A stretch of DNA of 64,000 bases from Natronococcus roseus (GCF_043677095.1 NZ_JBHLJR010000005.1:310001-374000), one strand, 5' to 3'. Counted from the stretch's first letter, positions 24,185 through 32,774 are shown. Program-made: numbers and translations. Notes: generated by a model from the letters alone, not told the origin.

Positions 24185-24334
24185 GTACGCTCGAAGGGGA
24201 CGGCGAGGCATCAATCCTCCTCACTCGGGGAAACTTGTGCGTATCTCGGAGCTTCGCGGACTGACTCGAGCCGAAAACCGATGCTCGAGCCGGTAGCCGA
24301 TGAACCTCCCGTGTCCACGTGTAGAGACCGGTCG

Positions 24335-25132
24335 TCAATCGGCCGCGCTCGAGGTCGTCACGACATCGAGCTTCTCGGCGGCGTAGCCGAAGACGTCGCG
24401 GTAGCCGTAGGAGGACATGAGAACGGGGTAGAACGACTCGGTCGCGACCTGCGTGTCGCCGTCGGCGGCGGCGAACGGATCGCCCGGCTCGATCTCGGTG
24501 AAGTTGTCGACGAACACCTCGTAGCTGTCGGCCTCACCCTTCGGGATCGAGTCGACCAGCCGGTAGACCGGCAGGTCGCGCCCGACCGTATCGCCCGGCA
24601 GCGCGTCGACGGCCGTCAGGAACGACCGGGTGAGACGAAGCGCGTTCTGGGCCGCCGTCTCCGACCCCTGGAGCCCGCACTCGACCTCGACGGTTTCGAT
24701 CTCGGAGAACAGCCGTCCCTCGGCGAACTCGCTAGTCTCGACCATCGCCTGAACGGGCAGCTGCGGACAGATCGACTTCGCCCGCTCGTCGACCTGGTTG
24801 ACGATCGCGAACGGTTCGGCGTGGCTCTGCGTGGAGTGCATCGAGAACGTGAAACAGCCCGACAGCTCGTCGACGAGCTCGTCGGCGAGTCGTCCCTCGT
24901 GAGTAGTGGCGTCCGAATCGCCCGGAAACGCCCGGTTGAGATCTTCGTCGACGAACCGGACCTGCCGCTCGAGGGCCTTCTCGTTGGCGACCACGAGCTT
25001 GACCGGACGCTCGACGGTCGGGTTCTCGTCGAGCAACTGCTCGACGGCGCGAACCCCGCAGGGTTCGTCGCCGTGGATTCCCGCAACGACCGCTATCTCG
25101 GGCGTTCCTGTCCCGAGCTGTGCAACTTTCAT
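24335..25132 (-). CDS. Succinylglutamate desuccinylase/aspartoacylase-family zinc hydrolase
   Basis: M14-like zinc hydrolase, 265 residues. The zinc site is GIHGDEP (His20, Glu23) plus a second His99 in FSMHSTQSH; VEVECGLQG carries the candidate catalytic Glu. The substrate-binding Arg/Asn region NRAFPGD is present. Family members deacylate N-acyl amino acids such as N-acetylaspartate or succinylglutamate; no arginine-degradation genes are nearby, so the substrate is open. Start ATG 25132 (MKVAQLG) gives the standard N-terminus. Confidence 0.88.
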   Translation of the reverse strand: MKVAQLGTGTPEIAVVAGIHGDEPCGVRAVEQLLDENPTVERPVKLVVANEKALERQVRFVDEDLNRAFPGDSDATTHEGRLADELVDELSGCFTFSMHSTQSHAEPFAIVNQVDERAKSICPQLPVQAMVETSEFAEGRLFSEIETVEVECGLQGSETAAQNALRLTRSFLTAVDALPGDTVGRDLPVYRLVDSIPKGEADSYEVFVDNFTEIEPGDPFAAADGDTQVATESFYPVLMSSYGYRDVFGYAAEKLDVVTTSSAAD

Positions 25133-25211
25133 TACCAGTCGTACGAACTTCGGCTTCAAATGTGATTCGGTCCGATAGCGCTCGCGCCGTCTCGAGCTAT
25201 CGACGCGGTCG

Positions 25212-25715
25212 TCAGGGCCCGTTCTCGAGGTCGGCCGCGTACTCCCGATCGATCGCCCGCGCGGTCGGTCGCTCGCCGTCCAGCGGGATCCGCCAGCCGT
25301 CGATCCGCGTCGGATCCTCGAGGGCCGCCGCCATGGTCTCCCGGACCTCGAGAACGTCGACGCCGTAGTAGTCGTCGGGAACGTCCTCGAGGTACTGCAG
25401 CGCCGTCCGGAACAGGCTGCGCATCCCGCCGTCGTCCCCGAAGTCGGCGCGCTTGTAGGCGCCGGCGGCGACCTGGACCATCCCGTGGAGAAACGCGCTC
25501 TCGGTCGTCCCGCGCCCGTAGTTGTACCACTCGAGCTCGAAGCAGTCGTGGGACTCGTGGAATTCGCCGTCGTTGAACAGGCGCACGCCGTGGACGACGG
25601 CCCGCCGGAGCGTGCCGTGCTCCCAGCCGTTGGACGACCCGCGGTCGGGATCCCACCCCGTCGGCGAGCCCGAAATCGGCGGCGCGACCGTGTAGTCTCG
25701 GGTGTGGTCGGTCAT
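25212..25715 (-). CDS. DUF309-family protein
   Basis: A 167-residue helical protein with the DUF309 core FNDGEFHESHDCFELEWYNYG and SAFLHGMVQVAAGAYKRADFGD, where His, Glu and Trp are the conserved polar residues of the family. The biochemical function of DUF309 is unknown; the conserved His/Glu pattern suggests a metal or small-ligand site. Divergent from the small zinc-finger gene. Confidence 0.87.
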   Translation of the reverse strand: MTDHTRDYTVAPPISGSPTGWDPDRGSSNGWEHGTLRRAVVHGVRLFNDGEFHESHDCFELEWYNYGRGTTESAFLHGMVQVAAGAYKRADFGDDGGMRSLFRTALQYLEDVPDDYYGVDVLEVRETMAAALEDPTRIDGWRIPLDGERPTARAIDREYAADLENGP

Positions 25716-25849
25716 CGGTGGTCGGTCGTCGGTCGGGTGCGGTCCGCGAGCGGTTCGACTCCCATCGCGTGACCGTTCGGGCTCGAGGGTCCCGTGCGTT
25801 TCGCTCGACGGCTGTTCGCTTCCGCCAGAACCGCAATCCGTTGTCGGAA

Positions 25850-25858
25850 TGCTTATTC
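25850..25858 (+). promoter_or_regulatory. TATA-like element of small zinc-finger gene
   Basis: TGCTTATTC lies about 29 bp before the ATG at 25883. Confidence 0.5.
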
Positions 25859-25882
25859 CCCGAGGGGAAGACTGTCACGCCA

Positions 25883-26044
25883 ATGAAGCACTCGGACGGA
25901 CGCTGTCTGAGCTGTGGCGAGCGCCTCTTCGCCCACGTCGACGGGGGATACGCGTGTCACAACTGCGGCGCGCGACACCTCCTCGAGCCTCTCGGCGGGA
26001 GATCAGCGGAGCGAAGCAGCCTCGAGCGCCGGCTCGAGGTGTAG
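25883..26044 (+). CDS. Small zinc-ribbon protein
   Basis: A 53-residue protein with one zinc ribbon: CLSC at residues 8-11 and CHNC at residues 25-28, separated by ERLFAHVDGGYA, with a basic tail. Small one-ribbon proteins are abundant and often highly conserved in haloarchaea, where some affect motility or biofilm; the role of this one is unknown. The start is chosen for the TATA element about 29 bp upstream. Confidence 0.72.
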   Translation: MKHSDGRCLSCGERLFAHVDGGYACHNCGARHLLEPLGGRSAERSSLERRLEV

Positions 26045-26092
26045 ACGAAACCGCAGGGTATTCATACGACAGCTACGAACCGTCGACTGCGT

Positions 26093-26175
26093 GCGAGGGT
26101 AGCCAAGCGGTCAACGGCGGCGGACTCAAGATCCGCTCGTGTAGACGTTCGTGGGTTCGATCCCCTCCCCTCGCA
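26093..26175 (+). tRNA. tRNA-Leu (anticodon CAA)
   Basis: Full class II cloverleaf without intron: acceptor GCGAGGG (26093-26099) pairs with CCCTCGC (26168-26174), discriminator A at 26175; anticodon stem GCGGA/TCCGC encloses loop CTCAAGA with anticodon CAA; a long variable arm follows, and the T loop is TTCGATC. The T stem GTGGG/CCCTC has one T-T mismatch. CCA is not encoded. Confidence 0.93.
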
Positions 26176-26248
26176 TCGCAGCAAAGTGCAAAATCGCACG
26201 GAGCGAGATGCAGGAGGGATCGAATCAGGGAGCAGGTTTCCTGCGACC

Positions 26249-26272
26249 GTGGTTCGATTCCCTCCCCTCGCA
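26249..26272 (+). repeat. Second copy of the tRNA-Leu 3' end (att-like)
   Basis: This 24-base stretch repeats the last 25 bases of the tRNA gene (26151-26175) with one base missing and one C-to-T change. It starts 73 bp after the tRNA. There is also a degenerate inverted copy around 26207-26226. Such duplications are left by site-specific integration into tRNA genes, but no integrase is in the window. Confidence 0.65.
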
Positions 26273-26363
26273 CTGGCAACCAGTGCGGCAAGAGCGAGTC
26301 TCTTGCCCTCGCAAACTTCTACGCAACACAACCGACGAGTAGCCACTGTACGGTTTGGCGTTG

Positions 26364-26748
26364 AATCTGCAGTGCCGACCAACCACCACGGGTGGGACTG
26401 AAAGGGGCTGGCGTTCTCGGGCGTTCCGACGACGCAAGCACGCGACTGCAGGGAGCGCGCGCAGCGAGTCAGAACGCCCGAGAACGGCAGGGGCTTTCGC
26501 GGTAATACCGATAGAAGCAGACGTTGCTCGCACGAACACAGGGGATCGCCACACCCTCCCCAACCGATTCGTTCACTCGCTGTGCTCGTTCGCTCATCCC
26601 TCGCACGATATCCTCGACCGCCCTCGCTACGCTCGGCCGGCCGACAGCGCGTGCCTCCGCAGAAAGAGTGGCCGGACCGAACTGATACGTAGTCCCCCTC
26701 GTCTATACCTAACGCGAATTTCACGTGATTTCTGAATAACGAACTTGT
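26364..26748. repeat. Dispersed non-coding element, copy A (candidate structured RNA)
   Basis: Collinear with 48474-48842. Shared blocks in order include TCTGCAGT, the small hairpin CCACC-acg-GGTGG (26383-26395), AGGGGCTGGCG, AGGGGCTTTCGCG, CACGAACACA, GATCGCCAC, CCCTCCCCA, CCGCCCTCGCT and GGCCGACAGCGCG. Between AGGGGCTGGCG and AGGGGCTTTCGCG is a 14-bp perfect stem, GTTCTCGGGCGTTC (26413-26426) with its complement at 26472-26485. The right end is AT-rich and, read on the minus strand, looks promoter-like. Open frames across it differ between copies, so it is unlikely to be coding. Confidence 0.65.
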
Positions 26749-26873
26749 GCAACATCTACTGCGGTAGTTGCGGTCAGTTCCCCTTGAGAACCGTCGCTCC
26801 ACGGACGCCGACTCGAGCCGAGGGGCGGGTCGAAACGTGATCCCTTTTTGACGTCGAGCACGGAGACTGCCCA

Positions 26874-27677
26874 ATGAGTGACTCCGACGAACTCGACCGA
26901 CGGGCCGACACCGCCGTCCGCGCGGCTCGAGCGGGCGCCGCGATCGCCGGCGACGCGTTTCGCACGAGCCTGGACGTCGAGACGAAAAACGGCAAGACCG
27001 ACGTCGTTACGCGGGCCGACCGCGAGGCCCAGGTCGCGGTGATCGAGGCGATCCGCGAGACCTACCCCGACGATCCCGTCGTCGGCGAGGAGGACGACGA
27101 GCTAAAGGCGGTTCCGAAGTCGGGTCCGGCCTGGATCGTCGACCCCATCGACGGGACGAACAACTTCGTTCGGGGGATCCGGGCGTTCGGGACCGCCGTC
27201 GCGGCGGTCGTCGACGGCGAACCCGTCGGCGCGGCGATCGTGTGTCCGGCCCTCGAGGACGAGTACCGAAGCGGTCCCGAGGGAGCGTTCCGGAACGACG
27301 AGCCGATCGCGGTCAGCGACTGTGCCGACCCCGAGGCCGCGACGGTCTCGCCGACGTTCTGGTGGGACTTCGACCACCGCGACCAGTACGCCGCGGCGAA
27401 CCGGGAGATCGTCACCCGATTCGGCGATATGCGGCGGTTCGGCTGCGCCCAGCTCGGCCTCGCGATGGTCGCTTCGGGCGCCCTCGAGGGGATCACGACG
27501 AACCTGCGGGCGAACCCGTGGGACACCGTCGCGGGGGTCCATGCGATCCGCCAGGCCGGAGGGCAGGTGACCGATCTCGAGGGCGAGCGCTGGCGCCACG
27601 ACAGCGAGGGGCTGGTCGCCTCGAACGGCGCGGTTCACGACGAGCTGCTCGAGGCCGCGCGAGCGATCGACCCGTAG
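26874..27677 (+). CDS. Inositol monophosphatase/fructose-1,6-bisphosphatase-family phosphatase
   Basis: Magnesium-dependent sugar phosphatase, 267 residues. Metal motifs are complete: GEED at residues 71-74, DPIDGTNNF (Asp90, Asp93) and NPWDTVAG with Asp near 217. In archaea this family covers inositol monophosphatase, fructose-1,6-bisphosphatase and NAD kinase-associated phosphatases, so the substrate is undecided. It has no operon partner; the next gene starts 64 bp downstream on the same strand. Confidence 0.92.
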   Translation: MSDSDELDRRADTAVRAARAGAAIAGDAFRTSLDVETKNGKTDVVTRADREAQVAVIEAIRETYPDDPVVGEEDDELKAVPKSGPAWIVDPIDGTNNFVRGIRAFGTAVAAVVDGEPVGAAIVCPALEDEYRSGPEGAFRNDEPIAVSDCADPEAATVSPTFWWDFDHRDQYAAANREIVTRFGDMRRFGCAQLGLAMVASGALEGITTNLRANPWDTVAGVHAIRQAGGQVTDLEGERWRHDSEGLVASNGAVHDELLEAARAIDP

Positions 27678-27741
27678 CCGGGCGGTTTTTCTCGGAGTGC
27701 AAACCGGAAACGGTAAGCGGTCGCTCCCACGGGTATCGGGT

Positions 27742-28860
27742 ATGGACGAGTACATCGAACGGTTCGGGCCCGTCAAAATCTGGGCCGCGACCGTCGTCGT
27801 GCTCGCTGTCGCCGTCGTCGCCCTCGCGGTGGCGTTTCCACAGCGAGTGTACGTCGATCTCATCTGGCAGTACTACTGGGGGCCAGTCGTCGCCGACGCT
27901 CACGGCTGGAACTGCGTCGCGTGGGCCGACGGCGCCGAACTACCCTGTAACGAGGCCGGCGCCAACGCCGGGCCGACCGCAGAGCCCGGCTACACGGCGA
28001 TCTCGTACGCCGGCTACATCCCGACGCTCCTGTTGTTGTTGATCGGGATCTACTTCATCATCGACTGGCTCGAGATCGAGCGCTACCGGGCGGGCTTCTT
28101 CGCGCTGTTCCCGTTCATGCTGTTCGGCGGCGCCCTGCGAACCGTCGAGGACGCGAACGTCGCGGCCTACCGCGACACGGGTGAGCTGGCGATCGAGCTG
28201 CCGTGGTCGGGCTTTCTGATCAGCCCGCTGATCTACGTCACGGTCTTCCTGGTCGCGCTGGTCGCGATCGTCGCCGGGGTCTGGCTCGAGCGGAGGGAGT
28301 ACGTCTCGGGCTACGAGTACCCGCTGTTCGGGGTCGGCGCCGTCGCGCTCGCGGCGACGCTCGGCTTCCTCGGATACACCGCGGCGACGCAGCCGTACTC
28401 GACGTTCTACCCGTCGATCCCGGCGATCGTGCTTACGGCCGCCACCGTCTCGACCGCGCTGGTCTGGCTCGGGATCGAGCGGTTCGCGCCCGATCTGAAC
28501 GCAGGCACCCGGTACATGGGGATCGTCATCATCTGGGCCCACGCCGTCGACGGCTTCGCGAACCAGCTGATGCTCGACTGGTCGCACGTCTGGGGGATGA
28601 CCTACACGCCGAAACACCCCGTCAACGACGCGATCGTCACGTACACCAGTGCGTTGCTCCCCCAGAGTGCGGAGGTTATCGGCAGCGCGTGGCCCTTCGC
28701 GCTCCTGAAGCTCGCCGCGCCCGTGTTCATCATCTGGCTGTTCAACGAGGAGATCTTCGAGGAGAGTCCGCAGTTCGCGTACCTACTGTTGGTCGCCGTC
28801 GTCGCCGTCGGCCTCGGTCCCGGAAGCCGCGACATGCTCCGGGCGGCGTTCGGCGTCTGA
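27742..28860 (+). CDS. DUF63-family integral membrane protein
   Basis: A 372-residue membrane protein of the archaeal DUF63 family, about eight helices. Recognised stretches are FPQRVYVDLIWQYYWGPVVADA after helix 1, FMLFGGALRTVEDANVA, and IVIIWAHAVDGFANQLMLDWSHVWG, with conserved His/Asp in the membrane. The family is found across archaea; function unknown. ATG at 27742 (MDEYIERFG) is taken as start; an ATG 45 bases upstream is in frame but adds a non-conserved stretch. Confidence 0.87.
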   Translation: MDEYIERFGPVKIWAATVVVLAVAVVALAVAFPQRVYVDLIWQYYWGPVVADAHGWNCVAWADGAELPCNEAGANAGPTAEPGYTAISYAGYIPTLLLLLIGIYFIIDWLEIERYRAGFFALFPFMLFGGALRTVEDANVAAYRDTGELAIELPWSGFLISPLIYVTVFLVALVAIVAGVWLERREYVSGYEYPLFGVGAVALAATLGFLGYTAATQPYSTFYPSIPAIVLTAATVSTALVWLGIERFAPDLNAGTRYMGIVIIWAHAVDGFANQLMLDWSHVWGMTYTPKHPVNDAIVTYTSALLPQSAEVIGSAWPFALLKLAAPVFIIWLFNEEIFEESPQFAYLLLVAVVAVGLGPGSRDMLRAAFGV

Positions 28861-28936
28861 CGGTCGACGAGCGGTTGCGACCGCTCCCCCGCGGAGTCGA
28901 CGTCCTTTTGCTTCCACCGTCGGACGTTCGTCTCGA

Positions 28937-29608
28937 ATGCGCGATCGAGAGTCCCGAACCCGAGTCGACGGAACGGAGTCGTCGGAGCCCGAGGAACGCC
29001 CGACGGACCCGGAACTCGAGCGGCTCGTCGAGCAGTTAGAGGAGCTCGAGGAGTACGTCGACAATCCGGACGAGCGCAAAAAGGTTCGAAAGGCAATCCA
29101 CGCCGCCCACCGCGTACCGGGTGCCTACACGGTCGAGAACGGCATCAAGCGCTACACGACCCGCGACATGGCCGAGGCGTTCGTCGGCAGCGTCCTCCTC
29201 TCGCTCCCGTTGCTCGTCGAGGACGGCGTCTTCGAGATCGCCGAGTACCTCGCCGGGGCCACCGTCTCGGAGGTCCCGATCTTCCTGATCTCGAACGTGT
29301 TGTTCGTCGGGCTGCTTACGACCGCCCTGATCTACTGGACCGACATCCGCGACGTCGGCGTGGCGGACCCGATCTTCGGGTTCGTTCCCCGCCGCCTAAT
29401 CGGGATTCTGGGTGTGTCGCTCGTCACAGTGACGGGGTTGATGATCATGTGGGGGCGAATTTTCGAGGGGGAGCCGACGACCGCGGAGGCGGTCGGCCGG
29501 ATCACCGTCATCTGGACGGCCGGCGCCTTCGGCGCCGCGCTCGGGGATATCCTGCCGGAGGCGAACGCGACCGACCCGATAGACAGGATCGACGATCGGG
29601 AGGGGTAA
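28937..29608 (+). CDS. DUF2391-family membrane protein
   Basis: A 223-residue protein with an acidic N-terminal 60 residues including a short coiled coil (LERLVEQLEELEEYVD), then RYTTRDMAEAFVGSVLLSLPLL and four hydrophobic helices (about 78-200) ending GAFGAALGDILPEA. This matches the haloarchaeal DUF2391 type; function unknown. Same strand as the DUF63 gene, 76 bp apart. Confidence 0.78.
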   Translation: MRDRESRTRVDGTESSEPEERPTDPELERLVEQLEELEEYVDNPDERKKVRKAIHAAHRVPGAYTVENGIKRYTTRDMAEAFVGSVLLSLPLLVEDGVFEIAEYLAGATVSEVPIFLISNVLFVGLLTTALIYWTDIRDVGVADPIFGFVPRRLIGILGVSLVTVTGLMIMWGRIFEGEPTTAEAVGRITVIWTAGAFGAALGDILPEANATDPIDRIDDREG

Positions 29609-29676
29609 CGGGTTCGTCGACGGACACCCGTCACGGGATCGGGAACGACTTACGGCCGCGAGATGCAAGGAGAGGT

Positions 29677-30561
29677 ATGACCGAGGAGACACCCGCGGAC
29701 GGCGGCTGGTTCGCCGACCTCGAGGCCGGCGACCGCGAGAGCGCGGCTGTCGCGATCGCGGACGGGTCGGCCGCCGAGCCCGCAGACTGGCCGAACCTGG
29801 CGGTCGGGGCGGGATTCGCGAGCGACGAGGCGGAGTACTACGACCGGCTCAAGGAGGCGACGACGGCAGCGACTCGCGAGGCTGTCGAGCGAGCCGAACG
29901 AGCCGACGATCGACAGCTCGTCCACGCGGTGCGGACGATGGACGACTGTACCAGAACCGCGAACGAACTCGCCGAGCGACTCGCCGAGTGGGCGGGAACG
30001 ATCGATCCCGACGCGGGATCGGGCGTCGACTACGCTCGAGCGATCGCCGGCGAGGACGCCGAGCGCGACGTCGACCACGAGCGGGTTCGTTCGCTAGCCG
30101 AGCGCGTCGTTTCGCTGGCCGACGAGGCCGAGGCGCTCCGCGAGTACGTCGAGCGTGAGACGCCGACCGTCGCCCCCAATCTCGCGGCGCTGGCCGGCCC
30201 CGTGCTTGCGGCCCGGCTGATCTCGCTGGCCGGCGGCCTCGAGCCCCTCGCGAAGAAACCCAGCGGAACCGTCCAGGTGCTGGGCGCCGAGGACGCCCTC
30301 TTCGCCCACCTCCGGGGCCACGCTTCTTCGCCGAAACACGGGATCATCTACACCCACGACGCGGTACGGGGCACCCACCCCGACGAGCGGGGCTCCGCGG
30401 CGCGGGCGGTCGCGGGCAAACTCTCGATCGCGGCCCGCGTCGATCACTACTCGGGCGAGCGCAAGCCCGAACTCGAGGCCGAACTCGAGGAGCGTATCGA
30501 GACGATTCAGTCCCGAACCGCCGATGACGAAAGCGGCGAGAGCGGGGGTGACGACGAGTGA
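29677..30561 (+). CDS. Nop5/Nop56-like C/D box RNP core protein
   Basis: Scaffold of archaeal C/D box RNPs, which guide 2'-O-methylation of rRNA and tRNA; it binds guide RNA with L7Ae and recruits fibrillarin. The 294-residue protein has a divergent N-terminal fibrillarin-binding part, a coiled coil (about 110-165) and the NOP domain PNLAALAGPVLAARLISLAGGLEPLAKKPSG, then AEDALFAHLRGHASSPKHGIIYTHD. The acidic tail replaces the usual basic tail. A strong Shine-Dalgarno AGGAGAGG lies just before the ATG at 29677, unusual among the mostly leaderless genes here. Confidence 0.93.
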   Translation: MTEETPADGGWFADLEAGDRESAAVAIADGSAAEPADWPNLAVGAGFASDEAEYYDRLKEATTAATREAVERAERADDRQLVHAVRTMDDCTRTANELAERLAEWAGTIDPDAGSGVDYARAIAGEDAERDVDHERVRSLAERVVSLADEAEALREYVERETPTVAPNLAALAGPVLAARLISLAGGLEPLAKKPSGTVQVLGAEDALFAHLRGHASSPKHGIIYTHDAVRGTHPDERGSAARAVAGKLSIAARVDHYSGERKPELEAELEERIETIQSRTADDESGESGGDDE

Positions 30562-31199
30562 GCGACGAGCTTCCCGCGGGCGTCGAACGCCGTCAGTTCG
30601 ACGGTGAGGAACAGCTCGCGACGCGGGGTGAGCCCGTCTACGGCGAGCCCACCGACGGCGAGTGGCGCGCCTGGAACCCGAACCGGTCGAAGCTCGGCGC
30701 GATGCTCGAGCTCGGGATGGACACCGGCCTCGCGGGCGGCGACGAGGAGACGGTGCTCTATCTCGGCGCCGCCAGCGGCACGACCGTCAGCCACGTCGCC
30801 GACGTCGCGGGCCCGACCTACGCCGTCGAGTTCGCGGCTCGGCCCGTTCGGGACCTCCTCGAGACCGCCGACTCCCGCTCCCGCCTCTTTCCGCTGCTCA
30901 AGGACGCCCGGAAACCCGAGACGTACGCTCACGTCGTCGAGAGCGACGTCGACGTCCTCATCCAGGACGTCGCGACCCGTGGCCAGGCACGGGTCGCCCT
31001 CGAGAACCGACGGTTTCTCGCCGACGACGGCCGACTGGTGCTCGCGGTCAAGGCTCGAAGCGAGGACGTGACTCGCGAGCCCGGCGACGTCTTCGCCGAC
31101 GTCCGCGACGAGCTGTCCGAGGGGTACGACGTTCTCGAGTATCGTCGGCTCGACGACTACCACGCGGACCACCTCGGGATCGTCGCGCGCCCGCGGTAG
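30558..31199 (+). CDS. flpA: Fibrillarin-like rRNA/tRNA 2'-O-methyltransferase
   Basis: SAM-dependent methyltransferase subunit of C/D box RNPs, 213 residues. The sequence begins near NRSKLGAMLELG, followed by the SAM-binding VLYLGAASGTTVSHVADVAG, VYAVEFAARPVRDL-like motif II, DVLIQDVATRGQ with the conserved Asp, and LAVKARSEDVT with the catalytic Lys. The GTG start overlaps the Nop5 stop as GTGA, so the partner proteins are translationally coupled. Confidence 0.95.
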   Translation: MSDELPAGVERRQFDGEEQLATRGEPVYGEPTDGEWRAWNPNRSKLGAMLELGMDTGLAGGDEETVLYLGAASGTTVSHVADVAGPTYAVEFAARPVRDLLETADSRSRLFPLLKDARKPETYAHVVESDVDVLIQDVATRGQARVALENRRFLADDGRLVLAVKARSEDVTREPGDVFADVRDELSEGYDVLEYRRLDDYHADHLGIVARPR

Positions 31200-31292
31200 T
31201 CGGGTCGGATCGCGTTCGTAGGAGAGGTGTTCGACGGCCGATCGGTCCGCTTTCGCTGACCGTCATAACGTGGGTACATAAACTCCAACCCG

Positions 31293-31321
31293 AACCCGTT
31301 TTGCGGGTCTTACGAGCCCGC
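31293..31321 (+). promoter_or_regulatory. Overlapping alternative hairpins upstream of hcp
   Basis: ACCCG (31294-31298) pairs with CGGGT (31304-31308), and GCGGG (31303-31307), sharing most of those bases, pairs with CCCGC (31317-31321), so only one stem can form at a time. They would lie in the 3' region of the fibrillarin transcript or an hcp leader. If hcp starts from the TATA near 31340 they are not in its mRNA. Confidence 0.3.
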
Positions 31322-31368
31322 GGGAATCGCGCTCGGCTGTTATGTGGTCGCCGTTTCGTAACTCGAGT

Positions 31369-32700
31369 ATGGACTGCAACCAGTGCGAGCAAACGCCCGA
31401 GGGTGGCTGTACGGTTCGGGGCGTCTGCGGCAAGGAGCCCGACATCAACGGGCTCCAGGAACTCGTCGTCTACGGACTCAAGGGGATCTCGGCGTACGCG
31501 ACCCACGCCCGCGACATGGGCTACCGCGATCCCGACGTCGACGCCCTCGTCCACGAGGCGCTGTACTCGACGCTGACCAACGTCAACTTCGACACGGAGG
31601 ACCACGTCGACCTCGCGATGCGGTCCGGGAAAGCCGCCGTCGACGTGATGGAACTGCTCGACGAGGCCCACACGACCGAACTCGGCGTTCCGGAGCCGAC
31701 CGAGGTCTCCCAGAACGCCGTCGAGGGGAAGTCGATCCTCGTCACGGGCCACGACCTCTACGGACTGAAGAAACTGCTCGAGCAGACCGAGGACGAGCCG
31801 ATCAACGTCTACACCCACTCGGAGATGCTGCCGGCCCACGGCTACCCCGAGCTCGCGGCGTTCGACCACCTGAAGGGCAACGTCGGCGGCGCCTGGCACG
31901 ATCAGCGACTCCTCTTCCAGGACTTTCCCGGCGCGATCGTCGGCACGACCAACTGCGTCCAGCCGCCGACGGAGGAGTACCGCGACCGCTTTTTCACGAC
32001 GGGGCTGACCGGACTCGAGGGCGTCGAGTCGATCGACGACTACGCGTTCGAACCCGTCATCGAGAGGGCCAATGAGCTGCCGGCGGTCGACTGGGAGAGC
32101 GACGAGACCGTCACGACCGGGTTCCACCACGAGCCCGTCCTCGACCGGGTAGACGAGATCGTCGACGCCGTCGAGTCCGGCAAGCTCCGGCGCTTTTTCG
32201 TCGTCGCGGGCTGTGACGGGCCGACGCCCGGGCGGGACTACTACCGCGAACTCGTCAAGGGGATCCCCGACGACTGCGTCGTGCTGACGACCTCCTGTGG
32301 CAAGTTCCGGTTCAACGACCTCGAGATGGGGACCGTTCCCGGCACCGAGATTCCCCGCTACGTCGATCTCGGCCAGTGTAACAACTCGATTTCGACGGTC
32401 AAGATCGCGGGCGCGCTCGCCGATGCGTTCGACTGCGGGGTCAACGACCTCCCGCTGTCGGTGGTGCTGTCGTGGTTCGAGCAGAAGGCGATCGCCGTCC
32501 TGCTGGGGCTGCTCTACCTCGGCGTCGAGGATATCCGGCTGGGGCCGACGGTGCCGGAGTTTCTCACCGAGTCGAACGTCGAACTGCTCCACGAGGAGTT
32601 CGGCCTGCGGCCGATCGGCGAGCCCGAGGCCGACCTCCGGGAGATGCTCGGCGAACCGGCAGCCGGCGGTGCGGCCGGAGCGACGCCGGCCGACGACTAG
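31369..32700 (+). CDS. hcp: Hybrid cluster protein / hydroxylamine reductase (class III-like)
   Basis: Iron-sulfur-oxygen hybrid-cluster enzyme linked to hydroxylamine, nitric oxide and peroxynitrite defence under low oxygen. The N-terminal cluster site is Cys3, Cys6, Cys14, Cys20 (MDCNQCEQTPEGGCTVRGVC). Hybrid-cluster ligands follow: VTGHDLYG (His), YTHSEMLP (Glu), GTTNCVQPP, LTTSCGKFRFN, LGQCNNS and LSWFEQKAIA. At 443 residues it is about 100 shorter than class I enzymes, matching class III, which lacks part of the three-helix domain. ATG 31369 lies about 28 bp after GTTATG, so the shorter N-terminus is preferred. Confidence 0.95.
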   Translation: MDCNQCEQTPEGGCTVRGVCGKEPDINGLQELVVYGLKGISAYATHARDMGYRDPDVDALVHEALYSTLTNVNFDTEDHVDLAMRSGKAAVDVMELLDEAHTTELGVPEPTEVSQNAVEGKSILVTGHDLYGLKKLLEQTEDEPINVYTHSEMLPAHGYPELAAFDHLKGNVGGAWHDQRLLFQDFPGAIVGTTNCVQPPTEEYRDRFFTTGLTGLEGVESIDDYAFEPVIERANELPAVDWESDETVTTGFHHEPVLDRVDEIVDAVESGKLRRFFVVAGCDGPTPGRDYYRELVKGIPDDCVVLTTSCGKFRFNDLEMGTVPGTEIPRYVDLGQCNNSISTVKIAGALADAFDCGVNDLPLSVVLSWFEQKAIAVLLGLLYLGVEDIRLGPTVPEFLTESNVELLHEEFGLRPIGEPEADLREMLGEPAAGGAAGATPADD

Positions 32701-32740
32701 GGCTTCGGCGGCGCGTTTCCACCGTCCCGCCAAGTCCAAA

Positions 32741-32751
32741 CGGTATTTATC
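32741..32751 (+). promoter_or_regulatory. TATA box of gshA
   Basis: CGGTATTTATC lies about 29 bp before the ATG at 32775, consistent with a leaderless mRNA. Confidence 0.65.
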
Positions 32752-32774
32752 GCCGCGGCCGAAAACGGGAGCCA

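Larger units (their letters stand above)
26176..26873. other. Gene-free stretch after tRNA-Leu
   Basis: About 700 bp with no convincing protein gene. The first 100 bp hold tRNA 3'-end copies, and about 26364-26748 is a dispersed element with a second copy near 48.5 kb. The last 120 bp lead to the inositol-phosphatase-like gene. Confidence 0.7.

Noticed and set aside
26249..26272. Second tRNA gene after tRNA-Leu
   Set aside because: Only the T arm and 3' acceptor strand are copied; no D arm, anticodon arm or 5' acceptor precede it.
26364..26400. CRISPR-like phrase (CACGGGTGGGACTGAAAGG) in the dispersed element
   Set aside because: It resembles the 3' end of some archaeal CRISPR repeats, but there is no tandem array or cas gene; it occurs once per dispersed copy.
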